7,453 bases of DNA from Armatimonadetes bacterium RBG_19FT_COMBO_69_19 (lineage in GTDB: Bacteria; Sysuimicrobiota; Sysuimicrobiia; Sysuimicrobiales; Kaftiobacteriaceae), in assembly GCA_001768125.1 (NCBI GenBank), contig MENB01000016.1:6742-14194 (forward strand). The letters run 5' to 3'. This document shows, piece after piece, positions 1 to 5,680 of the stretch (the stretch's first letter is position 1; every line of letters starts with the position of its first letter). Below the pieces are notes generated by a model. That model ran no database searches. It was given only the letters and a program-made list of their open reading frames with translations, and was not told the DNA's origin. A program made the translations under genes and the position numbers.

Positions 1-2
1 CG

Positions 3-62
3 GTCACCCGGCAGGCGCTGCTGGAGCAGATCGTCTCCGCCGCGGTCGCCTCCCCGTCATGA
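3..62 (+). CDS. C-terminal tail of an unidentified upstream gene (partial)
   Basis: This is an open frame entering from the left edge and ending at a TGA that shares four bases (ATGA) with the start of the next gene. The 19 visible residues end in AAVASPS and are too few to assign a family. The coding call rests on the ATGA overlap, on high-GC codon use, and on the operon pattern continued downstream. The overlap suggests translational coupling with the cystathionine enzyme and so perhaps a role in sulfur amino-acid metabolism. That last point is inference only. Confidence 0.55.
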   Translation, partial: VTRQALLEQIVSAAVASPS

Positions 63-1204
63 AGCGGCATTTTGAGACCCGGGCGATCCACGACGGGCAA
101 GCGCCCGATCCCGCCACCGGCGCGGTGGTCCCGCCCATCTACCAGACGTCCACCTTCGCGCAGTCCGCGCCCGCCGAGCACAAAGGCTACGAATACGCCC
201 GCACCGGGAACCCCACGCGGGCGGCGCTGGAAACCGCGGTCGCGTCGCTCGAGGAGGGGACCTACGGCCTGGCCTTCGCCTCCGGGATGGCCGCGATCAC
301 CACGGTGGCGTACCTGCTCCGGCCCGGGGACCACGTGCTGCTGCCCGACGACGTCTACGGCGGCACGTACCGCCTCTTCGTGCGGGTGCTGCAGCGCTAC
401 GGGATCGAGTCCTCGTACGTGGACATGACCGACCTGACCCGAGTCGAGGGCGCGCTCACCGCTCGCACCCGGATGGTCCTCGCCGAAACGCCGACGAATC
501 CGTACCTGAAGATCCTCGACCTCGCCCGCATCGCCGAGCTGGCCCACGCGCGGGACGCCGTCGTGGTCGTGGACAACACCTTCGCCTCCCCGTACTTCCA
601 GCGACCGCTGCTGCTCGGCACCGACGTCGTCGTGCACTCCACGACGAAGTACCTCGGCGGCCACAGCGATGTCGTCGGCGGGGTCGCGGTGACCTCGAGC
701 AAGGAGCTCTACGAGACGCTGAAGTTCCACCAGAACGCGGCCGGCGCCGTGCCCGGGCCGTTCGACTGCTGGCTCGTCCTGCGCGGGCTCCGCACACTGG
801 CCGTGCGCATGGATGTCCACGCGCGAAATGCCATGCGAGTAGCCGAATTCCTCCGGAGCCAGCATGGCGTTTCGCGCGTGTTCTATCCTGGGCTGCCCGA
901 CCATCCTGGCCACGAGATCGCCCGCCGTCAGATGACCGGCTTCGGGGGCATGGTCTCCTTCACCCTCACCGGAGGGGCCGCGGCCGCGAGGGCAGTTGCC
1001 TCCGCGGTACAGGTCTTCACGCTGGCGGAGAGCCTGGGCGGGGTGGAGTCACTGCTCGACCATCCGGCGAGCATGACGCACGCCAGCCTCGCCGGCTCCC
1101 CGCTGCAGGTCGATCCCGGCCTCCTGCGCCTCTCCGTTGGAATTGAGCACCCCGACGACCTCGTTGAGGACATGCGGCAGGCGCTCGGTGCGGCGCCCGC
1201 CTGA
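59..1204 (+). CDS. Cystathionine gamma-lyase / gamma-synthase family PLP enzyme
   Basis: This is a 381-residue member of the Cys/Met-metabolism PLP enzyme family, a normal length. Visible motifs in order are YARTGNP (46-52), ASGMAAI (74-80), DVYGGT (98-103), the pyridine-binding Asp172 in VDNTF, the PLP lysine Lys197 in STTKYLGG, and the C-terminal substrate region ESLGGVES followed by SMTHAS (about 324-343). The family carries out transsulfuration: the lyase cleaves cystathionine to cysteine, 2-oxobutyrate and ammonia, while the synthase makes cystathionine from an activated homoserine. Sequence alone does not separate the two. The cystathionine beta-synthase-type enzyme encoded 9 nt downstream favours the lyase (reverse transsulfuration, cysteine-forming) role. 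The ATG overlaps the stop of the previous gene by four bases, which supports this start. The protein is cytosolic, with no signal peptide. Confidence 0.93.
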   Translation: MKRHFETRAIHDGQAPDPATGAVVPPIYQTSTFAQSAPAEHKGYEYARTGNPTRAALETAVASLEEGTYGLAFASGMAAITTVAYLLRPGDHVLLPDDVYGGTYRLFVRVLQRYGIESSYVDMTDLTRVEGALTARTRMVLAETPTNPYLKILDLARIAELAHARDAVVVVDNTFASPYFQRPLLLGTDVVVHSTTKYLGGHSDVVGGVAVTSSKELYETLKFHQNAAGAVPGPFDCWLVLRGLRTLAVRMDVHARNAMRVAEFLRSQHGVSRVFYPGLPDHPGHEIARRQMTGFGGMVSFTLTGGAAAARAVASAVQVFTLAESLGGVESLLDHPASMTHASLAGSPLQVDPGLLRLSVGIEHPDDLVEDMRQALGAAPA

Positions 1205-1213
1205 GGTGACCCC

Positions 1214-1483
1214 ATGGCCACGGTCTACATCCCGACCCCGCTGCGCCGGCTGACCGGCGGTCAGCCGAAGGTGATGGTGCCCGCGGCGAGTGTCCGGGAA
1301 GCGCTCGACCGGCTCGAGCAGCAGTTCCCCGGCATCCGCGCGGAGCTGTGCGAGGAGTCGGGCGAGATGCGCTCCTTCATCAATGTCTTCGTGAACGGCA
1401 CCGAGATCCGGCAGCTCGCGGGCCAGCGGACGCCGCTGCGCGAGGCGGATGAGCTTTCCATCATCCCGGCGATGGCCGGCGGG
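1214..1483 (+). other. CysO/MoaD-like domain ending in internal Gly-Gly
   Basis: This is the domain-level annotation of the N-terminal 90 codons of the fusion. Its length, start and end match a complete standalone CysO (about 90 residues, ending AGG), so nothing is missing except a stop codon. In CysO systems the terminal glycine is adenylated by a MoeB/MoeZ-type enzyme and converted to a thiocarboxylate that donates sulfur to CysM. No such activating enzyme lies in this window. An in-frame ATG at 1472 (codon 87) could in principle start the synthase alone, although no convincing ribosome-binding site precedes it. Confidence 0.85.
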
Positions 1484-2860
1484 GCCGAGGAGATCTACGA
1501 CAGCGTCCTCGAGATCATGGGCGACACGCCGCTCGTGCGGCTGCACAAGGTGACCCGGGGCTGCCGCGCCGAGATCGTGGCCAAGCTGGAGTTCCTGAAC
1601 CCCGGCGGCTCGGTGAAGGACCGCATCGGCCCGTCCATGATCGATGACGCCGAGCGCTCCGGGAAGCTACGGCCCGGCGGCACGATCGTCGAGGCGACCT
1701 CCGGGAACACCGGCGTCGGTCTGGCCATCGCGGCCGCGGTGCGCGGGTACAAGACGATCTTCGTCATGCCGGACAAGATGTCGGAGGAGAAGATCCGCCT
1801 CCTGCGCGCGTTCGGCGCCCGCGTGGTGATCACGCCGACCGCGGTTGCCCCCGGAGATCCCCGCAGCTACTACAACGTCAGCCGCCGCATCGCCGAGGAG
1901 ACGCCGAACAGCTACTACGCGAACCAGTACAGCAATCCCGCCAACCCGCAGGCGCACTACGATACCACGGGCCCGGAGATCTGGCGCCAGACCGGGGGGA
2001 AGGTGGATCTCTTCGTCGCGACGATGGGCACCGGGGGCACGATCTCCGGCGCCGGCCGCTACCTGAAAGAGCAGAACCCGAAGCTGCGCGTCATCGGCAT
2101 CGATCCCGTGGGCTCCGTGTTCTACGAGTACTTTCGGACGAAGAAGATGCCCGAGCCCCACACCTACAAGGTGGAAGGGATCGGCGAGGACTTTCTCCCC
2201 GAGACGATGGACTTCTCGGTCGTGAATGAGGTGGTCCAGGTCGGCGATCGGGAATCGTTCGTCACCGCGCGCCGCCTCGTGCGCGAAGAGGGGATCTTCT
2301 GCGGCGGGAGCAGTGGCACCGCCGTGGCCGGGGCGCTGAAGTACCTGCGCACGCTCCCCGACGGCGGGGCGGGGCTGCGCGCGGTCGTGATCCTGCCCGA
2401 CTCGGGATCGCGCTACCTCTCGAAGCTCTTCAGCGACGACTGGATGCGGGAGCACGGCTTCCTCGAGCTGGAGCTCGGCACCGTGGGCGAGCTCCTCCGG
2501 GCGAAGTCCGGGACGCTCGTCACCGCCTCGCGGCGCGAGGCCGTGAGCGACGTCATCGGCAAGATGAAGGAGTACGACGTCTCACAGCTCCCGGTGCTGG
2601 ACGACGGCAAGCTCGTGGGGATGATCGCGGAGGTGGACCTCCTGAACGCGCTGCTCGAGGGCAGCCACCGCCCCGCGGATCCCATCGAGCCCATCGTCGA
2701 TCCAGCCCCACCGGTGGTCGAGCCCGAGACGTCGGTGGACGCGCTGGCGCGCATCTTTCCGTCCGCGAACGCGGCCGTGGTGGTCGACCACGGCGCGGTC
2801 GTCGGGATCGTCACGAAGATCGACGTCATCGACCATCTCGCCAAGCGGGTGGCCAGGTAG
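1214..2860 (+). CDS. CysO-like sulfur carrier fused to cystathionine beta-synthase-type enzyme with CBS-domain pair
   Basis: This 548-residue protein has three parts. Residues 1-90 are a MoaD/ThiS-fold sulfur-carrier domain very like mycobacterial CysO (IPTPLRRLTGGQ near the start, IIPAMAGG at its end). Residues 94 to about 415 are a fold-type II PLP enzyme. It has IYDSVLEIMGDTPLVRL at its start, PLP Lys135 in GGSVKDR, TSGNTG (162-167), GTGGT (272-276), VEGIGEDFLPETMD (320-333) and LSKLFSDDWM, all typical of cystathionine beta-synthases. Residues about 425-548 carry two CBS motifs, often adenosyl-ligand sensors. The synthase is expected to join serine, or possibly O-phosphoserine, with homocysteine. 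GAGGTGA lies 4 nt before the ATG. The oddity is that the carrier's Gly-Gly (89-90), normally the free C-terminus, is internal, with only three residues before the synthase begins. It would have to be cleaved, or be non-functional, or serve as a tether. Confidence 0.9.
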   Translation: MATVYIPTPLRRLTGGQPKVMVPAASVREALDRLEQQFPGIRAELCEESGEMRSFINVFVNGTEIRQLAGQRTPLREADELSIIPAMAGGAEEIYDSVLEIMGDTPLVRLHKVTRGCRAEIVAKLEFLNPGGSVKDRIGPSMIDDAERSGKLRPGGTIVEATSGNTGVGLAIAAAVRGYKTIFVMPDKMSEEKIRLLRAFGARVVITPTAVAPGDPRSYYNVSRRIAEETPNSYYANQYSNPANPQAHYDTTGPEIWRQTGGKVDLFVATMGTGGTISGAGRYLKEQNPKLRVIGIDPVGSVFYEYFRTKKMPEPHTYKVEGIGEDFLPETMDFSVVNEVVQVGDRESFVTARRLVREEGIFCGGSSGTAVAGALKYLRTLPDGGAGLRAVVILPDSGSRYLSKLFSDDWMREHGFLELELGTVGELLRAKSGTLVTASRREAVSDVIGKMKEYDVSQLPVLDDGKLVGMIAEVDLLNALLEGSHRPADPIEPIVDPAPPVVEPETSVDALARIFPSANAAVVVDHGAVVGIVTKIDVIDHLAKRVAR

Positions 2861-2862
2861 CC

Positions 2863-3690
2863 GTGGATCTGCGCACCGCCGGCCGCGTGCTGCCGGACCT
2901 CCGCATCGTGCCCGCGGCGCAGGTGTTCCTCCATGAGGACGCCGATCCCGTGCGCGTGGAGCGGTTATCCGTCCGGTTGCGCCAGGACGGCGCCCTGCGC
3001 AACCCGCCGATCGCGGCCGGGCTGCCGGGCGATGCCTTCGTGGTCCTCGACGGGGCGAACCGCACGAGCGCCCTGACCCGGCTCGAGGCGCCCGTGATCC
3101 CCCTCCAGGTAGTCGACTACGACGACCCGGCGGTTCGCCTGGACGTCTGGCGGCACCTCATCGTGGAGCGGCTGGATGTCCCCGGCGCGCTCCGCGCGAC
3201 GGGGGTCCCTCTCGAGCGGTCCACCCGCGACGCCGCCGGGGCTGCGCTCCGAGGGCGCGAGATCGCCTGCTACGTCATGACCGGATCGCAGACGTATGTC
3301 GTCCGGCTATTGCCGGACCGTCCCCTGGCCGCACTGTTGGCCCAGATCGTAGCCACCTACAGGGGGAGCGCACGCATCTATCGCGTCGCAACGGAAGATT
3401 TCGACGCCCTCGTCCGTGAATACGGCGAGATCTCCGCCGTCGTCGTCTTTCCCCGTCTCGAAAAGCAGGACATCCTCACCATCGCGAATTCCGCGGCCAG
3501 GCTGCCCACCGGCATCACGCGCCATCTCATCCCCGGCCGGGCGCTGCGCGTGAACGTGCCCCTCGAGCTGCTCAGCGGCCCGGGGGACGCCGCGCGCAAG
3601 CACGAACGCCTCCAGGACCTCATCCGGCAGCGCCTGCTGGACAACAGCGTGCGCTACTACCCGGAGGGCGCCTTCCTCTTCGATGAGTGA
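2863..3690 (+). CDS. ParB/sulfiredoxin-fold protein, probable free serine kinase (SerK/SbnI-like)
   Basis: This 275-residue protein has a ParB N-terminal-type domain (about residues 12-105) that resembles SerK and SbnI, ParB-fold kinases that phosphorylate free L-serine to O-phospho-L-serine. Visible family features are FLHEDADP with Glu25, DGALRNPP (42-49), the nucleotide-site motif VLDGANRTSAL (61-71, where relatives usually have DGHHR), and a C-terminal RLPTGITRHLIPGRALRVN stretch (213-231). I recall that the Glu of the HE motif is catalytic in SerK, but this is not aligned here. There is no helix-turn-helix partition domain, so a chromosome-segregation ParB is unlikely. It starts at GTG 2 nt after the previous stop and overlaps the next gene by 8 nt (ATGAGTGA). 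Placement directly before a CysM-type O-phosphoserine sulfhydrylase is the strongest functional argument. The ADP versus ATP phosphate donor cannot be told. Confidence 0.75.
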   Translation: MDLRTAGRVLPDLRIVPAAQVFLHEDADPVRVERLSVRLRQDGALRNPPIAAGLPGDAFVVLDGANRTSALTRLEAPVIPLQVVDYDDPAVRLDVWRHLIVERLDVPGALRATGVPLERSTRDAAGAALRGREIACYVMTGSQTYVVRLLPDRPLAALLAQIVATYRGSARIYRVATEDFDALVREYGEISAVVVFPRLEKQDILTIANSAARLPTGITRHLIPGRALRVNVPLELLSGPGDAARKHERLQDLIRQRLLDNSVRYYPEGAFLFDE

Positions 3691-5104
3691 GTCCGCGGCG
3701 CGGTCGGGGAGCCCTCGGACGCTCCTCGACCAGATCGGCAACACCCCGCTCCTCCGGCTGCAGCGCGTCACGGCTGACCTCCCCCCGGCGGTCGAGGTGT
3801 ATGTCAAGGCCGAGTGGTTCAACCCCGGCGGGTCGGTGAAGGACCGGCCCGTGCGGCGTATCATCGAGGATGCCGAGCGGGACGGCCGTCTGACGCGGGG
3901 GCAGACCATCCTCGATTCCTCCTCGGGGAACGCCGGGATCGCCTACGCGATGATCGCCACGGCCAAGGGCTACCGGGTGCGGTTGGTCGTGCCGGAGAAC
4001 GTGACCGAGGAGCGCAAGCGCATCCTTCGCGCGTTCGGCGTGGAGGTGCAGTACTCGAACCCGCTCGAGGGGAGCGACGGCGCGATCCTGCTCGCCCGTG
4101 CGCTGGCCCGCGCCCATCCCGCGGAATTCTTCTTCGCCGACCAGTACAACAACCCGAGCAACGTCCGCGCGCACTACGAGACCACCGGTCCCGAAGTGCA
4201 CGCCCAGACGGGCGGGCGGATCACCCACTTCGTGGCCGGACTCGGCACGAGCGGGACCATCGTCGGCGCGGGGCGGTTCCTGCGCGAGCGGATGCCGGGG
4301 ATCGAGATCGTGGCCGTGGAGCCGGACAGCGGCATCCACGGCATCGAGGGCCTGAAGCACATGCCCACCGCCATCGTGCCGGGCCTCTACGACGCCTCGG
4401 TGCACGATCAGAAGGTCTCCGTGCGGACCGAGGCGGCGTACGCGATGGCACGTCGTCTTGCCGAGGAAGAAGGCCTCCTTGTAGGGCAATCCACCGGCGC
4501 CGCCGTGGTGGGCGCGCTGGCGATCGCCCACACCCTCCGCGAGGGAACCGTCGTGGCGATCGGTCCCGATGGAGGCGACCGATATCTCTCGACGACGATG
4601 TGGGATGAGGCCGCGGGAGAGATCGGCGATGGCTTCGTCACCGTAGAAAGCCGACTTGGGGCGGTTTCCTTTCGTCGTCGATTCTGCTATATAGGGAGGG
4701 TAGACACCGTGCTGGTCGGGGGGGACCACCTCACGGCGGTGCTCGCCCAGGCCAGGAGCGAGGCCCCGAACGAGTGCTGCGGGCTGTTCCTCGGCCGGGG
4801 CGGACGCGCGGAGCGGATCATCCCGGGCACGAACATCGACCACAGCCCGGTGACCTATAGCATGGATCCGCAGGAACTGTACCAGGCGCACCGGGTGATG
4901 GAGGCCGAAGGCCGCGACCTGGTCGCGATCTATCACTCACACCCGCGGACGCGGGCCTATCCGTCGAGCACCGACATCGCCAAGGCCACGTACCCGGACG
5001 CGTCCTACATCATCGTCTCGCTGCAGGACCCCGCCACTCCCGAGGTCCGGGTCTTCCGGATCATCGAGGGGCGGGTCAGCGAAGGGACCGTGATCCTGCG
5101 ATGA
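3683..5104 (+). CDS. CysM-type O-phosphoserine sulfhydrylase fused to Mec-type JAMM peptidase
   Basis: This 473-residue protein has two enzymes in one chain. Residues about 11-310 are a CysM-type cysteine synthase: LDQIGNTPLLRLQRV (15-29), PLP Lys53 in GGSVKDR, SSGNAG (80-85), GLGTSGT (186-192) and DRYLST (299-304). Lys225 falls where mycobacterial CysM has the Arg that recognises the phosphate of O-phosphoserine, as I recall it, so a phosphoserine substrate is favoured. Residues 343-473 are a Mec-family JAMM metallopeptidase with Glu364 (PNECCG) and the zinc motif His418-x-His420-x10-Asp431 (HSHP...SSTD). Mec hydrolyses CysO-cysteine to free cysteine and regenerates CysO. Oddities are Ala for the usual second Thr of TSGNTG, and a linker (about 311-342) with atypical codons that contains a ribosome-binding site and GTG, so Mec may also be made alone. 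The ATG overlaps the previous stop by 8 nt. Confidence 0.92.
   Translation: MSESAARSGSPRTLLDQIGNTPLLRLQRVTADLPPAVEVYVKAEWFNPGGSVKDRPVRRIIEDAERDGRLTRGQTILDSSSGNAGIAYAMIATAKGYRVRLVVPENVTEERKRILRAFGVEVQYSNPLEGSDGAILLARALARAHPAEFFFADQYNNPSNVRAHYETTGPEVHAQTGGRITHFVAGLGTSGTIVGAGRFLRERMPGIEIVAVEPDSGIHGIEGLKHMPTAIVPGLYDASVHDQKVSVRTEAAYAMARRLAEEEGLLVGQSTGAAVVGALAIAHTLREGTVVAIGPDGGDRYLSTTMWDEAAGEIGDGFVTVESRLGAVSFRRRFCYIGRVDTVLVGGDHLTAVLAQARSEAPNECCGLFLGRGGRAERIIPGTNIDHSPVTYSMDPQELYQAHRVMEAEGRDLVAIYHSHPRTRAYPSSTDIAKATYPDASYIIVSLQDPATPEVRVFRIIEGRVSEGTVILR
4692..4711 (+). promoter_or_regulatory. Internal ribosome-binding site and GTG start for the Mec domain
   Basis: AGGGAGGG, a strong Shine-Dalgarno match, ends 8 nt before an in-frame GTG (4709, codon 343 of the fusion). 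The GTG falls exactly where standalone Mec homology begins (VLV followed by an acidic/hydrophobic helix). The bases before it (about 4640-4700) use A/T-ending codons unlike the flanking genes and look like a former intergenic spacer read through in frame. A TGCTATATA stretch at 4685-4693 resembles an extended -10, but a start from it would exclude the ribosome site, so it is not called a promoter. Confidence 0.5.
4709..5104 (+). other. Mec-like JAMM peptidase domain, possible independent translation product
   Basis: This 131-residue stretch contains the whole JAMM fold with all expected zinc-site residues (Glu22, His76, His78 and Asp89 in its own numbering). If translated from the internal GTG it would be a free-standing Mec, as in mycobacteria. 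If not, it acts as the C-terminal half of the CysM fusion. Both products could coexist. Confidence 0.6.
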
Positions 5105-5526
5105 AAGTCAGCACGCGTGCGGAGTATGGGCTGCGGGCGCTCATCGATCTCGCCAACCACTTCGGCGAGGGGCCGGTGCAGAGCGGGGACATCGCCGAGC
5201 GGCAGGGCCTGCCCGAGCCGTACCTCAACCAGTTGATGACCTCGCTGCGCCGGGCCGGTCTGGTGAGCAGCAAACGCGGGCCGACCGGCGGCCACATCCT
5301 GGCCCGGCGGCCCGAAGAGATCAACCTGCGCGAGGCGTTTGACGTTCTGGAGGGGTCCACGTCGCCCTGGTGGTGCGTCGAGACCGATGACCCCGACTGC
5401 ATCTATGCCGCGGGCTGCAGCCTGCGCCCGGTATGGCACGCGATCAACGGCGCAGTCGCGCAGGTGTTGAGCGGGATGTCGCTCGCGGACATCACGAAGG
5501 CGCGCCAACCCGCGGGCCGCGTCTAG
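5101..5526 (+). CDS. Rrf2-family transcriptional regulator with three cysteines
   Basis: This 141-residue protein starts with the Rrf2 winged-helix signature (STRAEYGLRALIDLA, residues 4-18), a recognition region PEPYLNQLMTSLRRAGLV (38-55) and the wing KRGPTGGHILAR (58-69). Rrf2 proteins include IscR (Fe-S sensing) and CymR (cysteine regulon control). Cys92, Cys100 and Cys106 give C-x7-C-x5-C, close in position to the cluster ligands of IscR (C-x5-C-x5-C). A [2Fe-2S] cluster or thiol sensing is therefore plausible but unproven. It overlaps the CysM-Mec gene by four bases (ATGA), so it is co-translated with the pathway and probably controls it. A candidate binding site lies just downstream at 5553-5575. 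The operon's own promoter is outside the window. Confidence 0.93.
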   Translation: MKVSTRAEYGLRALIDLANHFGEGPVQSGDIAERQGLPEPYLNQLMTSLRRAGLVSSKRGPTGGHILARRPEEINLREAFDVLEGSTSPWWCVETDDPDCIYAAGCSLRPVWHAINGAVAQVLSGMSLADITKARQPAGRV

Positions 5527-5552
5527 CTCCGAACACATGTACGGATAAGAGA

Positions 5553-5575
5553 TACTTGACAGTAAAGTCTCAAGG
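5553..5575 (+). promoter_or_regulatory. Possible Rrf2/IscR-like operator
   Basis: The left half TACTTGAC fits the IscR type-1 half-site (ATASYYGAC) at every base when the preceding A is included. GAC/GTC and CTTGA/TCAAG form an imperfect inverted repeat, out of register by one base in the right arm. It overlaps the -35 of the promoter at 5556 and sits 30 nt after an Rrf2 gene. Repression by that regulator is inference; the right half is weak. Confidence 0.35.
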
Positions 5576-5585
5576 TGGGTAATAT
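5556..5585 (+). promoter_or_regulatory. Sigma-70-like promoter
   Basis: There is a perfect -35 TTGACA (5556-5561), an 18-nt spacer and TAATAT (5580-5585, four of six consensus bases). Initiation is expected near 5592. It lies in an AT-richer non-coding stretch, and its transcript would meet the terminator at 5631 before reaching the DUF3800 gene. Confidence 0.55.
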
Positions 5586-5591
5586 GCAGAT

Positions 5592-5657
5592 ACCGCTCGG
5601 CGGGCTTTGGCTCGCCTTGCGGCACCACAGAGGCTCCTCCTCGGAGGGGCCTTTGTT
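5592..5657 (+). ncRNA. Putative short transcript: hairpin followed by terminator
   Basis: From the predicted start the RNA would hold one long hairpin (5593-5622): CCGC/GCGG outer pairs, a small internal loop, then GGCGGGC/GCTCGCC with one G-U pair around a TTTG loop. The terminator hairpin follows directly. No open reading frame of note lies inside. It could be a small RNA of about 65 nt or an attenuator leader for 5681. It matches no RNA family I recognise. Confidence 0.3.
5631..5657 (+). terminator. Intrinsic terminator
   Basis: AGGCTCCTC pairs with GGGGGCCT-type bases (5644-5652, one T-G wobble) around a short loop and is followed by TTTGTT. It lies about 105 nt after the Rrf2 stop and would end the cysteine operon as well as any transcript from the promoter at 5556. 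The T-run is interrupted by one G, so efficiency is uncertain. Confidence 0.6.
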
Positions 5658-5680
5658 CATTCTATGGAAACTTCCAGTCC

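Noticed and set aside
1667..2455. 262-codon minus-strand open frame opposite the CBS-type enzyme
   Set aside because: It has the same high-GC shadow pattern, no motif, and no plausible start context.
4656..4693. Promoter for Mec inside the fusion (TGCTATATA with TTTCCT at 17 nt)
   Set aside because: The -35 is poor and the predicted start would leave out the ribosome-binding site, so it is probably just AT-rich spacer sequence.
3620..4936. 438-codon open frame on the minus strand opposite the CysM-Mec gene
   Set aside because: Its protein is rich in Arg, His, Gly and Ala with no recognisable domain, and it lies opposite a gene with clear catalytic motifs. Long antisense open frames are expected in high-GC DNA.
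5572..5657. T-box or other known riboswitch before the DUF3800 gene
   Set aside because: AGGTGGGTA and TACCGC recall T-box motifs, but the order and spacing are wrong, the leader is too short for a specifier loop, and the downstream gene is not an amino-acid gene.
5523..5660. Minus-strand small open frame across the hairpins
   Set aside because: It reads through two stem-loops and a promoter, has no family resemblance, and is best explained by structured non-coding sequence on the plus strand.
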